Source: Micavibrio sp.
GTDB lineage: Bacteria > Pseudomonadota > Alphaproteobacteria > Micavibrionales > UBA2020
DNA: 64,000 bases
Direction of reading: 5' to 3'
Assembly: GCA_028283745.1 (NCBI GenBank)
Contig: JAPWJZ010000004.1
Coordinates: forward strand, 491,512 to 555,511
Part shown: one piece after another, positions 18,827-29,355 of the stretch
Layout: every line of letters starts with the position of its first letter
Numbering within the stretch: position 1 is the first letter of the stretch
The notes under the pieces: generated by a model
Databases searched by the model: none
Told to the model about the DNA's origin: nothing
Seen by the model: only the letters and a program-made list of their open reading frames with translations
Program-made: the position numbers and the translations under genes

Positions 18827-18837
18827 CTTAAGCTGTT

Positions 18838-20070
<1,233 letters not shown>

Positions 20071-20091
20071 ACACGATCCCGCATCAAACCA

Positions 20092-20125
20092 CCCCACGCA
20101 CGGCGCTTCAACGTCCTGCGTGGGG
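20092..20125. terminator. Hairpin between convergent ispG and glycosyltransferase genes
   Basis: Arms ccccacgca and tgcgtgggg (9 bp) with a 16-base loop are followed on the plus strand by tttccctttg. It lies 21 bases past the ispG stop and overlaps the last codons of the convergent gene, so it could stop ispG transcription. Confidence 0.6.
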
Positions 20126-21412
20126 TTTCCCTTTGCGGCGGGCTTTGCGCGCATCCACCCAACGGCGCAGCGGAGAAGGTGTCTCGCGCCGTTGACGTGC
20201 ACGCATCGCTGCGGCCTCTTTTTCCCAGCGAAAGGGCCCATTCTCCCGCTGCAACGCCGCCAGAGGGTAGAACGTTCCCCGCCACAGAACACCCCGCTTC
20301 ACCATCACCACCACCATCGACCGCACCATCGCCCACAGGAGCAGGCCTGCTCCCAGCGGATAGGCAAAGAAGTTCCGTTCGTCAATGCCCGTCACCTCGC
20401 CCCACATGCGATAGCAGACAAAGATCGAGAGCAGCGTAAGCACGCACGGTAGCAACGTCGGCAGCCAAAAGAGCCCCGCCAGCGGCGCAAGACACAGCAT
20501 CACAATCGTCATGCAGCCTGCCAGCAGCAGGGCCGGGCGAAAGTTCACCGACGAAAAAAGATTCTTCGTCGTCACGCGCACAATCCCCCGCACCCCTGTA
20601 GCCCAGTGCACCAGCACCAGTCCCGGAGCGGTGCCGACCTGCGTGCGCATTCCTGCAGCTTTCATTCTGCGCCCCACCGTCAGATCTTCCAGAACCACCA
20701 TGCGCTGCGGAAACCATCCCCCCAGCTCCTCAAACGAGGATCGCCGCACCAGGTTGAACGCTCCCACCCCCATCACATCGCGCCGCGCGCGCGGATCGGC
20801 AACCTTCCACAACCGTGTCGCCCACAGGCTCATCAGCTGGCAGAATCCCAGCAAAACCCCTTCTCCCCACGTGCGCGCCAGCGGGGAGGGCAACACCACC
20901 ACATGATCGGCCCGCGACACCTCGGCCAGGGCCAATGCCCGCCACAGCACCGACGGCGAAAACAGAATATCGGCGTCCGTAAACAGAACGTACTCGGCCT
21001 CCGGACACTGCCGCATCCCCGCATCCATGGCCCACGTCTTGCCCAACCACCCCTCGGGAAGATCCGTAATGTGCAGCGCCTCAAAGCGCTCCGGATAGCG
21101 CTCCGCAAAGCTGTCTGCAATCGTTCCGGTCGCGTCCGTCGAGCGGTCATCTACCACCACGACCTGCAGGTACGGATACTCCTGCTGTCGTAGCGTCTCC
21201 AGCGTTGCTTCCAGACTTTCCGCTTCGTCCTTTGCCGGAACCACCACCGCGAGTCGCGGCATAAGCCCCGGCCCGATCTCCCAGTCAGGCCCGGTAAGGT
21301 CCGGCAACGCCGGCATTCCCCACACCATATTCGCCGCACGGTGCATCCACGCAGCCGCGACCAGCCACGCGCCCCCGATCAGGCCTGTCCGCCAGCCCTC
21401 GCTCAGCGGCAA
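20108..21412 (-). CDS. Membrane-associated family 2 glycosyltransferase (HpnB-like)
   Basis: A 434-residue inverting glycosyltransferase of the GT-A fold. Motifs: LAVVVPAKDEAESL, VVVVDDRSTDAT, LPEGWLGKTWAMDAG, FTDADILF (the metal-binding DxD region) and VLEDLTVGRRM. One N-terminal hydrophobic segment and three or four C-terminal ones (for example LLAGCMTIVMLCLAPLAGLFW) anchor it. The LPEGWLGKTWA element is shared with hopanoid (HpnB) and carotenoid (CrtQ) transferases, so an isoprenoid-linked substrate is possible; no hopanoid gene is nearby. It starts 2 bp after the MFS gene stop, forming a two-gene operon. The Arg/Lys-rich tail is unusual. Confidence 0.85.
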   Translation of the reverse strand: MPLSEGWRTGLIGGAWLVAAAWMHRAANMVWGMPALPDLTGPDWEIGPGLMPRLAVVVPAKDEAESLEATLETLRQQEYPYLQVVVVDDRSTDATGTIADSFAERYPERFEALHITDLPEGWLGKTWAMDAGMRQCPEAEYVLFTDADILFSPSVLWRALALAEVSRADHVVVLPSPLARTWGEGVLLGFCQLMSLWATRLWKVADPRARRDVMGVGAFNLVRRSSFEELGGWFPQRMVVLEDLTVGRRMKAAGMRTQVGTAPGLVLVHWATGVRGIVRVTTKNLFSSVNFRPALLLAGCMTIVMLCLAPLAGLFWLPTLLPCVLTLLSIFVCYRMWGEVTGIDERNFFAYPLGAGLLLWAMVRSMVVVMVKRGVLWRGTFYPLAALQRENGPFRWEKEAAAMRARQRRETPSPLRRWVDARKARRKGKPHAGR

Positions 21413-21414
21413 CG

Positions 21415-22662
21415 TTACGCCTCAATCGTATGGTGTAGCTTCGGGGCAAACTGCGAGCCGAAGCCAAAGATCGCCGCGGCCACGAGCATCGTCACCAGCG
21501 TCGCCGAAAGCCCATGCCGCAGGTCCGAGCGATCGCTGATCATCCCGATCAGCTTCGGCGAGAACATATCTCCCAGCACATGCAGCGCAAAGAGCTGTCC
21601 GGCCATCGCCGTCGCCCGCAGATTGGCAGGCACGGCATTCAGCGTCGCCGCATTCACCGGCCCGGTTCCCAGGAAGATCAGAAAGACCGCAACACCCAAC
21701 GCCGGCAGCATGCAGCTCTTGGGCCCAAAGAAACACAGCAGGCCAGGCACAAAAGCAAGGAGCGCGCTCAGCGCAGGCACAAGATACATCGCCTTCTCTG
21801 TCTTCTTCGACCACCACTGCGCGGTTACGCCGCCGACAACCGTTCCGCCCAGACCGCAGACCACCGTGATCGTGCCCATGATCGTCCCCGCAGCTTCAAT
21901 CGAGCGTCCGTCCATCCGATGCAGGAACGAAGGCATCCACCACGAAATGCCTCCCAGCGAGAACGTCACAGCCGCATAGCCCAGAATCGCGCACAAATAG
22001 GCTGGATTTTTCAGCAGCGACGTCACCGACCCGCGGCTCAACTCTGCGCTTTGGGCCTGCGCGCGCGGTGGCTCCTTCATCAGAAAAAGGATCAGCAGAC
22101 CGATCACCGCGCCCGGTACCGCGGACGCTATAAACGCCATCCGCCAGCCATGCGAAGCCGCAATATTGCCTCCGGCAAGAAAGCCCAGGGCCGCTCCCAC
22201 AGGGATGGCGACATTGAAGATCGTGAGCACGCGATTACGCTGATCTTCAGCATAGAAGTCAGCCAACAAAGCCGGGGCAAAGATCCCGAAGCTCGCCTCC
22301 CCCACGCCCAGCGCAGCATGTCGCCAATTCAGCTCGGCGTATCCCTGCACATGCGCGGTCAGAAAGTTCATACCGGCAATCAGCAGCGCCGCAATCACGA
22401 TCATCGGTTTGCGGGGAAACCGGTCGCCCAGCCAGCCCGTCACCGGCGAGGCCAGCACATACGCAACAAAGAACCACAGCGTCAGCGACCCGATCTGGTC
22501 ATCGGTCAGGCGAAACTCGCCCTTCACCTGTTCCTGTACCGCAGGCAGGATGTAGCGATCCAGGTAGTTGACGAAGTTCATTCCCGTCAACAACACAAGC
22601 GCAAGGGCTGCGCCTGCACGAGAGCTGCGTTCTGGCTTGGTGGCGGTCATCGCGTCGAGCAT
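21415..22662 (-). CDS. MFS transporter (spinster/hexuronate-type)
   Basis: A 415-residue, 12-helix major facilitator. It begins LVLLTGMNFVNYLDRYILPA, and the loop 2-3 motif is GWLGDRFPRKP. GVGEASFGIFAPALLADFYAEDQRNR in the fourth and fifth helix region is typical of spinster-like and anion:cation symporter members, so a lipid or organic-acid substrate is likelier than a drug. It heads the operon with the glycosyltransferase. ATG 22662 and ATG 22650 are both possible starts; neither has a clear ribosome site. Confidence 0.88.
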   Translation of the reverse strand: MLDAMTATKPERSSRAGAALALVLLTGMNFVNYLDRYILPAVQEQVKGEFRLTDDQIGSLTLWFFVAYVLASPVTGWLGDRFPRKPMIVIAALLIAGMNFLTAHVQGYAELNWRHAALGVGEASFGIFAPALLADFYAEDQRNRVLTIFNVAIPVGAALGFLAGGNIAASHGWRMAFIASAVPGAVIGLLILFLMKEPPRAQAQSAELSRGSVTSLLKNPAYLCAILGYAAVTFSLGGISWWMPSFLHRMDGRSIEAAGTIMGTITVVCGLGGTVVGGVTAQWWSKKTEKAMYLVPALSALLAFVPGLLCFFGPKSCMLPALGVAVFLIFLGTGPVNAATLNAVPANLRATAMAGQLFALHVLGDMFSPKLIGMISDRSDLRHGLSATLVTMLVAAAIFGFGSQFAPKLHHTIEA

Positions 22663-22692
22663 ATCAGCTTAGGATGCCGCCACCGTAAAGCG

Positions 22693-23118
22693 TTATCGCT
22701 TTGCGTCTTTCTCCGTACGCGGGTAGTACGCCGTCACGATCGTCGAAATCCCGCCGCGAGGGCGGAAGTCGGCCACGATCTCAACCCACACCGGATCCGT
22801 CGCCTTCACCACATCATCCAGCACCTGGTTCGCGATGTTTTCCTGAAAAATCCCCAGATTGCGATACACAAAGAGATATTCCTTCAGCGACTTCAGCTCC
22901 ATGCACTTTTCACGCGGCATATAGCGAATCGTCAGGCGGCCGAAGTCCGGCAACCCCGTCTTCGGGCACACGCTGGTGAACTCCGGATCGTCAATCAGGA
23001 TTTCGTAAGAGGGAAACTGGTTCCGCCACGTTTCAATCGGCGGAAACTGGACATCGAGACCGGACTTGGCGTGATCATCCGTGTAGCCGGTGGTGTAGGG
23101 TTTCTGTTCGTCTGCCAT
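22693..23118 (-). CDS. queF: NADPH-dependent 7-cyano-7-deazaguanine reductase
   Basis: Reduces preQ0 to preQ1 in queuosine biosynthesis, the only biological nitrile reduction known. The 141-residue protein is the short unimodular (YkvM-type) form. It shows the nucleophile Cys in TSVCPKTGLPDFG, the substrate-binding CMELKSLKEYLFVYRN, and FQENIANQVLDDVV with the catalytic region. No other queuosine gene is in the window and no preQ1 riboswitch is visible upstream. It is followed by the MFS gene on the same strand after 30 bp. Confidence 0.95.
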   Translation of the reverse strand: MADEQKPYTTGYTDDHAKSGLDVQFPPIETWRNQFPSYEILIDDPEFTSVCPKTGLPDFGRLTIRYMPREKCMELKSLKEYLFVYRNLGIFQENIANQVLDDVVKATDPVWVEIVADFRPRGGISTIVTAYYPRTEKDAKR

Positions 23119-23191
23119 AGCTCTTTTATTCTCTCAAAAAATGCAACGGGCGCGGCCCAAGCCACGCCCCGCGAACAACCTTGCAGCCGTC

Positions 23192-24418
23192 CTAATCGCG
23201 ACGTCCCAGCGTTGGACGGTCATCCGTGCTGCTTCCCGAAGATGAGCTCGGATCGTTGTTGCTCGTGCTCGCACGGCGCAGTGTCGGCTTCCCCGGTTTG
23301 TCCTTGGAACCAAGCCCACGCTTATTCTGAATGCGCGCCAACCGTGCCTTCACCACATCGAACTCGCTGGTCGTCACGAGATAATCCGGCCGCGCGGGCA
23401 GAATGGTCGCAATCTCGTTCTCCGTGGCATCAATGCGGTCCGGCGTCGCCGGGTGATCGCTGAAGGCCTTGGACAGCGCGCCGGGCTTGTGCTTCTCAAG
23501 CGCGTCCAGCTTTTCAAAGATCGTGACCATGCCCTGCGGATCGTATCCCGCCTTATAGGCGTACTGCACCCCCAGATAATCCGCCTCTGCCTCGTAGATA
23601 CGCGAGAACTTGAGGAAGGTAATCGGAATCGCAAGCTGTGACGCTTCATAGATGCCATATCCCGTCCACGTTCCCTGCGTAAAGATCATCAGCGGAATCG
23701 AGCCGATCTGCATCATATTCATCTTCGTCATCTGACGCGCAGCATGGTGCGCCGCCACGTGCGCAATCTCATGCGCCATCACACCGGCCAGCTCGTCCTC
23801 CGAGTCGCAGGCAAGAATCAGCCCCGAGTTCACATAGAAAAACCCGCCCGGCAACGCCATCGCGTTGATCTCGTCGGTATCCAGCACCTTGATCGTGAAC
23901 GGCACTTTGGCATCGGAGTTCCGCACCAGATTCTGCCCCACACGGTTGACGTACTCCACCACAACCGGGTCCGTCACCAGGTGCGAGCTTCTCTCCAGCT
24001 CCACCGAGTACTGCTTGCCGACCCCGACCTCCCAATTCGTCGAATACCAGTTCCCAAAGCCGCGACCGCCGATATTGCGCTGCCCAACCGCATCGACATC
24101 TTCCTCTGACCCTTTCTTGATGTTCGGGTCATAGGCTTCGCCAGGGGAGGCCATCTCTTCAGGCTTGAGCGCAGTGCTTGCGTTCTTATCCTTCTTGTCA
24201 TTCTTCGCGCTCTTGTCGTCTTTCCCGTTCTTCTCCTGATCGGTAGAGGCGTTTACCGTCTTGGCATCGTCCTTCTGTGGAGCGGCTGAGCCTTCGCTCT
24301 GCGAGGACGGTGCAGCAGCCCCCGCCCCCGTCGCAGCAGGAACCGGCTGAGCGCTCTGCGCCTGAGTCTGCAGCGTGGCGGCCAACAACAACGCGGAGGC
24401 AATCGTCAGTGTGCGCAT
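23192..24418 (-). CDS. Exported M48-family zinc metalloprotease (BepA/YfgC-like)
   Basis: A 408-residue protein with signal peptide (TIASALLLAATLQTQAQSAQ), a Lys/Asp-rich low-complexity stretch (about 45-85) and an M48 peptidase domain. Zinc ligands: VMAHEIAHVAAHH (HExxH) and the downstream Glu in YEAEADYLGVQYAYKAG. LPGGFFYVNSGL precedes the active site, as in HtpX/BepA relatives. The tail is Ser-rich with no TPR repeats seen, unlike BepA. A role in periplasmic or outer-membrane protein quality control is likely. Divergent from the CoA-binding gene; 24419-24544 holds no recognisable element. Confidence 0.9.
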   Translation of the reverse strand: MRTLTIASALLLAATLQTQAQSAQPVPAATGAGAAAPSSQSEGSAAPQKDDAKTVNASTDQEKNGKDDKSAKNDKKDKNASTALKPEEMASPGEAYDPNIKKGSEEDVDAVGQRNIGGRGFGNWYSTNWEVGVGKQYSVELERSSHLVTDPVVVEYVNRVGQNLVRNSDAKVPFTIKVLDTDEINAMALPGGFFYVNSGLILACDSEDELAGVMAHEIAHVAAHHAARQMTKMNMMQIGSIPLMIFTQGTWTGYGIYEASQLAIPITFLKFSRIYEAEADYLGVQYAYKAGYDPQGMVTIFEKLDALEKHKPGALSKAFSDHPATPDRIDATENEIATILPARPDYLVTTSEFDVVKARLARIQNKRGLGSKDKPGKPTLRRASTSNNDPSSSSGSSTDDRPTLGRRD

Positions 24419-24544
24419 AACAGGAAGACCTCTGGCAAAGAGAGATAGCGCGCCCTGCAGGCGCGGCTCGCCTTACCATCTTAGACGTAGAGGCCGCACG
24501 TTCGGGTTCGCAAACCCGCGCTCGGCGCAGGAGCCCCAGCCCCC

Positions 24545-24988
24545 ATGAACGAGCCTGACGTTCTTGCCGACATGCTCGGCCACCCTCCCACGACTCCGCG
24601 AAGCCTTGCCGTCCTCGGTCTCTCAGACGATCCGGCCCGTCCCTCGCACTCCGTCTCCGCCTACATGCAACGCCACGGCTACCGGATTCTCCCGGTTAAC
24701 CCCGTACTTGCGGGCAAAACCGTGCTCGGAGAGCCGGTGTACGGCTCCCTTGCTGAGCTTCCCTTCAAACCCAGCGTCGTCAACGTTTTCCGGCTCCCAA
24801 AGTACATCCCCGCCATCGTGGAGGAGATGATTCAGCTCGGTTTCCGCGACCTTTGGGTACAGCTCGGCATCCGTAATCCCGAGGCCGCAGCCCGGGCAGA
24901 AAGCGCCGGCCTGCGCGTCGTCATGGATCGCTGCATTTTGATCGAGCACAAGCGGTTTCGACTGGGCGAAAGGCCCCCTACAATATGA
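24545..24988 (+). CDS. CoA-binding domain protein (YccU-like)
   Basis: A 147-residue cytosolic protein of the Rossmann-like CoA_binding family: SLAVLGLSDDPARPSHSVSAYMQRHGYRILPVNP near the N-terminus, VNVFRLPKYIPAIVEEMIQLG in the middle and the LWVQLGI and VVMDRCILIEHKR segments at the end. Family members bind CoA but have no settled function. It ends in an ATGA overlap with the DsbD-like gene, so the two are translationally coupled. Confidence 0.88.
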   Translation: MNEPDVLADMLGHPPTTPRSLAVLGLSDDPARPSHSVSAYMQRHGYRILPVNPVLAGKTVLGEPVYGSLAELPFKPSVVNVFRLPKYIPAIVEEMIQLGFRDLWVQLGIRNPEAAARAESAGLRVVMDRCILIEHKRFRLGERPPTI

Positions 24989-27147
24989 CCATGCAACGCC
25001 TTCGCATGTCTGCGCTGTTCGGTTTCCTGTTCTCCGCTTTCCTCCTTTTTGGAAGCCCTCTTTTTGCCCAGATCTCTGAGGTCGGCGACGGCACAGCCGG
25101 CCCTTTCAAAGCCGAGCACCTTACCGCTGAGCTCGTCACGCTGAGCCCGCAGGTCGCCGTAGACGGTCACGTCACCGTCGGACTCCTGCTCACCATCGAA
25201 GAAGGTTGGCACGTTTACTGGATCAATGCCGGAGACTCCGGCCTTCCTCCACAGGTGAAGTGGACCCTGCCCAAAGGCATCACCGCGGGGCCTATGCAGT
25301 TTCCCCCACCGCAGCGCCTGCCGCTCGGGCCGTTCATGGACTATGGCTATGAGGATCAGGTCGGTCTGCCCATGCAGATCTCCGTGGCCAACACCGTCAA
25401 GCCCGGCAAAATCCACCTCGACGCACGCGTGAACTGGCTGGTCTGTGCCGAGCGCTGCCTTCCGGGCAAGGCGCACCTCGGCATCGACCTCAACGTCGTC
25501 AAAGGCCCGCTGGCCGATCCTCCTCTGGTCGGCGCTCTCGGCCAGGCGATTCAGTGGTTGCCCAAGCCTCTGGAAAGCAACCAGAAGATCACTGCCGTCG
25601 CGGACGCCAAGAACATCATGTTCACCCTCTCGGGCGATGACTCCGAGAAGAATGCCGAGTTCTACCCCTTCGACCAGAACATCATCGCCAACGCCGCCAA
25701 CCAGGTCGCCGAGGCCACCAGCGATGGCGTTCGCCTCCGTGTCGAGCGCGCAGCCGACCTCGACCACCCGGAGCAAACCGCCGCGCTGCCCGCAACCATT
25801 CACGGCCTGCTCAAGCTCGGCAAAGACGAAGACTCCACCACCTATGAGTTCACCGTCCCCGTCACAACCGGCACGCTGCCCGCGCTCTCGTCCGCCAGCA
25901 AGACCGCCCTGCCTGCGGACGTGAAGCCCGAAACCGCCGACGTCACCCTCTGGTCGGCTCTAGGTCTTGCCCTGCTCGGCGGCATCATCCTCAACCTCAT
26001 GCCCTGCGTCTTCCCCGTGCTCTTTCTCAAAGGGCTGGCGCTGGTGCACTCCTCCAAGGAAGAAAAATCCCGCCAGCGCACGCACGGGCTGGTTTACACC
26101 GCGGGCATTTTGGTTTCGTTCTGGATCATCGTTGCCCTTCTGCTGGCGCTTCGTTCCGGCGGCAAACAGCTTGGCTGGGGCTTCCAGCTGCAATCGCCCG
26201 GCTTCGTCGCCGTACTGGCGTTGCTGATGTTCTTCCTCGCGCTCTCGCTGGCTGGCCAGTTTGAGCTCGGCCTTTCGCTCACCTCCGCAGGGAACGACCT
26301 CACCCGCAAACAAGGCTTCACCGGATCGTTTTTTACCGGCATGCTCGCCGTACTGGCTGCCACCCCCTGCATGGGCCCGCTCATGGGTGCAGCCGTCGGC
26401 TTCGCACTTGCGGAACCGGCCTGGGTCACCTTCCTGATCTTTACGGTGCTGGCGCTCGGACTCGCCCTGCCCTACCTCATTCTCAGCATGAACCCGCAGT
26501 GGACTAAGGCGCTGCCGCGTCCCGGCGCCTGGATGGAGGTCCTCAAGCAGATCACGGCAGTTCCGCTTTTTGCCACCTCCATCTGGCTCACCTGGGTCTA
26601 TGGCCGCCTCTACCTCAGCGGCGACCCCGGAACCGGCGTGGACAAAATTGTCGACCTTCTGCTCGGCTTCCTCGTCCTGGCCATCGCCGGCTGGGCGCTC
26701 GGCCGCTGGCCGGCCAGGTGGGGTTCGGCTCTTGCAGCGCTCCTTCTGCTGGCGGTTGCGGTAGCCCTCCCGTTGCGCAAGCCCAAAGCACCTGCCCTTA
26801 GCTGGAAGCCGTACACGGCAGAGTCCCTGGCCGCAGCCCGAGCCAGCGGCAACCCGGTCTTTGTGGACTTCACCGCAGCCTGGTGCCTGAGCTGCCAGGT
26901 CAATGAACGCGCCGTACTTGAATCCAAGGAGATCTCCAGCGCTCTGGCAGCAAAGCACGTCCAGATGCTCAAAGCCGACTGGACCAACTACGACCCGGCC
27001 ATCACGCAGGCGCTCGCAGATGTCCATCGCTCCGGCATCCCAACCTACGTCATCTATCCGGCAGGCGAAAAGTCCAACCCGGACGTCCTGCCCGAACTGC
27101 TGACCAAGGACATCGTGCAAAAAGCGATTGAGCGCGACCTCAAGTAG
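24985..27147 (+). CDS. DsbD/ScsB-like thiol:disulfide interchange protein
   Basis: A 720-residue membrane protein that likely carries electrons from cytoplasmic thioredoxin to the periplasm. Order: signal peptide (FGFLFSAFLLFGSPLFAQ); periplasmic domain with the VCAERCLPGKA Cys pair near 155; eight-helix DsbD core from about 320 with NLMPCVFPVLFLKG and TPCMGPLMGAA, each holding a conserved Cys; and a C-terminal thioredoxin-like domain with FTAAWCLSCQVNER (CxxC) near 635. All expected cysteines are present. It begins inside the stop of the CoA-binding gene and is followed by a strong terminator. Confidence 0.93.
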   Translation: MTMQRLRMSALFGFLFSAFLLFGSPLFAQISEVGDGTAGPFKAEHLTAELVTLSPQVAVDGHVTVGLLLTIEEGWHVYWINAGDSGLPPQVKWTLPKGITAGPMQFPPPQRLPLGPFMDYGYEDQVGLPMQISVANTVKPGKIHLDARVNWLVCAERCLPGKAHLGIDLNVVKGPLADPPLVGALGQAIQWLPKPLESNQKITAVADAKNIMFTLSGDDSEKNAEFYPFDQNIIANAANQVAEATSDGVRLRVERAADLDHPEQTAALPATIHGLLKLGKDEDSTTYEFTVPVTTGTLPALSSASKTALPADVKPETADVTLWSALGLALLGGIILNLMPCVFPVLFLKGLALVHSSKEEKSRQRTHGLVYTAGILVSFWIIVALLLALRSGGKQLGWGFQLQSPGFVAVLALLMFFLALSLAGQFELGLSLTSAGNDLTRKQGFTGSFFTGMLAVLAATPCMGPLMGAAVGFALAEPAWVTFLIFTVLALGLALPYLILSMNPQWTKALPRPGAWMEVLKQITAVPLFATSIWLTWVYGRLYLSGDPGTGVDKIVDLLLGFLVLAIAGWALGRWPARWGSALAALLLLAVAVALPLRKPKAPALSWKPYTAESLAAARASGNPVFVDFTAAWCLSCQVNERAVLESKEISSALAAKHVQMLKADWTNYDPAITQALADVHRSGIPTYVIYPAGEKSNPDVLPELLTKDIVQKAIERDLK

Positions 27148-27164
27148 AGCGCTCCATCCCATAC

Positions 27165-27203
27165 AAAAGCCGCCTGACGATGCATAATCGTCAGGCGGCT
27201 TTT
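27165..27203. terminator. Bidirectional terminator between dsbD-like gene and rarA
   Basis: A perfect 17-bp stem (27165-27181 with 27187-27203) and a 5-base loop, with A-rich start and T-rich end (aaaagcc...ggctttt), forms a U-tract in both directions. It lies between two convergent genes. Confidence 0.9.
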
Positions 27204-27213
27204 CTCTTCTCCC

Positions 27214-28542
27214 CTATTGGCCCCGCCGCAGCCGTTCCACCTCGGCCAGCCGTTGCGCTAAAAGTTTTTCGCGGCCTTCCTGGGTGGGTCGGTAGTATCG
27301 CTTGCCGATCAGCGACTCCGGCAAGCACTCCATCTGCGCAACCTTGCCTTCAACATCGTGCGCATACTGGTAGCCCTTGCCATACTCCAGCTCCTTCATC
27401 AAACGCGTCGGCGCGTTGCGAATATGCAGCGGTACCGGTTCTGCCGGCCTCTGCTCAATATCTGCCACTACCTCATTCCACCCCTTGTACACCGCGTTCG
27501 ACTTCGGAGCGAGTGCCAGATACACCACCGCCTGCGCTAAGGCCAGCTCCCCTTCCGGGTGCCCCAGAAAATGCATCGCATCGCGCGCGCTCAGGCAAAG
27601 ATTCAGCGCCTCAGGAGCCGCCAGCCCTATATCCTCCACAGCCATCCGTACCACGCGCCGCGCCACAAACATCGGGTCTTCGCCACCCTGCAGCATCCTG
27701 CCCAGCCAGTAGATCGCCGCATCCGGATCGGAGTTCCGCACACTCTTGTGCAAGGCAGAGATCAGGTCGTAGTGCTGTTCCCCCTTCTTGTCATAGAGCA
27801 GCACACGCTGCTGCAGAGCCTCTGCCACCAGCGTCTTCGTCAGTACCGCCTCACCTCGGCCCTTCGCCAGACGAGCCGCCACTTCCAGCGCATTGAGGGA
27901 ATTGCGCGCATCGCCGCTGGAGTACGACGCAATGACCTCAAGCGCCCCCTCCTCCACCTGCAGCTCCCACGCGCCGAGCCCACGCTCACGGTCCTGCAAA
28001 GCGCGCTCCAGCAACGCAAGCACCTCCGCCTGCTCCAGAGCGCGCAGCGTATACACTCGGCACCGCGAAAGCAGCGCGGCGTTGATCTCAAACGACGGAT
28101 TCTCCGTCGTCGCGCCAATCAGACGGATGGTTCCCTTCTCCACGTACGGCAGAAACGCATCCTGCTGCGCTTTGTTGAAGCGATGAATCTCATCCACAAA
28201 GAGAATGGTGCGCGAGCCGAACTGTGAGGCCTTCTCCGCATCCACCATTACGGCTTTGATTTCTTTGATCCCGCTCAGCACAGCAGAAAACTCAATAAAG
28301 CTAGCCGAGGTCTCACGCGCAATAATCTTGGCTAACGTGGTCTTGCCCACGCCCGGCGGCCCCCAGAAGATCAGCGACGCAGCATCATCATTCTCAATCT
28401 GCAGACGCAACGGCTTTCCCGGTCCCAGCAGATGAGTCTGCCCGTAAAACTCCTCGAGCGAACGCGGACGCATCCGTTCTGCCAGCGGCGTGGTCTTCAC
28501 CGCGCCCTCCGCACCCGACATATCCGGAGCAAACAAACTCAT
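27214..28542 (-). CDS. rarA: Replication-associated recombination protein A (RarA/MgsA AAA ATPase)
   Basis: A 442-residue clamp-loader-like AAA+ ATPase acting at stalled replication forks. Walker A is GPPGVGKTTLAK, Walker B LFVDEIHRFNKAQQD, sensor 1 IGATTENPSFE, and the arginine-finger region LLSRCRVYTL. The C-terminal tetramerisation part includes LISALHKSVRNSDPDAAIYWL and the end YRPTQEGREKLL. Length and order are normal. The start overlaps the stop of the upstream methyltransferase gene by 4 bp. Confidence 0.95.
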   Translation of the reverse strand: MSLFAPDMSGAEGAVKTTPLAERMRPRSLEEFYGQTHLLGPGKPLRLQIENDDAASLIFWGPPGVGKTTLAKIIARETSASFIEFSAVLSGIKEIKAVMVDAEKASQFGSRTILFVDEIHRFNKAQQDAFLPYVEKGTIRLIGATTENPSFEINAALLSRCRVYTLRALEQAEVLALLERALQDRERGLGAWELQVEEGALEVIASYSSGDARNSLNALEVAARLAKGRGEAVLTKTLVAEALQQRVLLYDKKGEQHYDLISALHKSVRNSDPDAAIYWLGRMLQGGEDPMFVARRVVRMAVEDIGLAAPEALNLCLSARDAMHFLGHPEGELALAQAVVYLALAPKSNAVYKGWNEVVADIEQRPAEPVPLHIRNAPTRLMKELEYGKGYQYAHDVEGKVAQMECLPESLIGKRYYRPTQEGREKLLAQRLAEVERLRRGQ

Positions 28543-29324
28543 CGCGCCACCGCCTTCTGCCGCATCGCTTCATATAACAGGACCGAGCCCGCCACCGCAG
28601 CATTCAGGCTCTCCACCGCACACGGAATCCAAACCCGCTCTGTTGCCATCGACAACGCCTCGCTCGACAAGCCTGCGCCTTCGTTGCCGATCAGGATCGC
28701 TGCCGGCCGCAGAAAATGCGTTGCCGTCACATCCGTCGCCCGCCCGCTCTGTGCCACCGCAGCGTACACCTGTACCCCCTCAGCCTGCACACGCTTGCGC
28801 ATCTCCGGCAGAATCATGCGCTCCACCGGCACGCGAAAAACGCTTCCCGCAGACGAACGAACAACCTTCGGATTCCAGGGATTTACCGTTGCCAGCGTCG
28901 TCAGCACCCGGCCGCCACCAAAGGCCTCCACAGAACGCAATAATGTTCCCAGATTGCCCGGGTCCTGCAGATCTTCAAGCAGCAGCACCACATCGCCACC
29001 GGCAACCGGCGCTGGAATCTTCACCGTCGCAGCAATGCCCTGCGGAGACTGTGTTTCCACGGCGCTGGCAAATACCTCCCGGCTCAACACCGCCCAGCTC
29101 TCCGCCTGCAAACGCCGCAGCGCATCGCGCTCCAGCAAATGCTCGCTGCCCTCCCGCAGGTACACCGTCTCCAGAGCGATGCCGGAACGCACCGCCTCCG
29201 TCACCAGATGCTCACCCTCCAGCCCAATCAACTCACCCGCGCGCGCGGCCTTGCCTTCAAACGCTGCACGCAGCTCTTTCACGCGACCGTTCGTTTTGCT
29301 GGTTATTGGAGAAGGTAACTGCAT
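28539..29324 (-). CDS. TrmH/SpoU-family RNA 2'-O-methyltransferase
   Basis: A 261-residue SPOUT methyltransferase. An N-terminal substrate-binding domain (ITSKTNGRVKELRAAFEGK) is followed by the knotted catalytic domain with motif 1 (LEDLQDPGNLGTLLRSVEAF), motif 2 (ILIGNEGAGLS) and motif 3 (VWIPCAVESLNAAVAGSVLL). The target (23S rRNA or tRNA) is not determined by these motifs. It overlaps rarA by 4 bp, suggesting one transcript, and is divergent from the Sua5-like gene about 30 bp away. Confidence 0.9.
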   Translation of the reverse strand: MQLPSPITSKTNGRVKELRAAFEGKAARAGELIGLEGEHLVTEAVRSGIALETVYLREGSEHLLERDALRRLQAESWAVLSREVFASAVETQSPQGIAATVKIPAPVAGGDVVLLLEDLQDPGNLGTLLRSVEAFGGGRVLTTLATVNPWNPKVVRSSAGSVFRVPVERMILPEMRKRVQAEGVQVYAAVAQSGRATDVTATHFLRPAAILIGNEGAGLSSEALSMATERVWIPCAVESLNAAVAGSVLLYEAMRQKAVAR

Positions 29325-29355
29325 CCCAACAGTTTACGCGCCCGTCCAGAGCCCG

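Noticed and set aside
23119-23191. Possible preQ1 riboswitch ahead of queF
   Set aside because: The short upstream stretch shows no preQ1-type hairpin or A-rich tail pattern.
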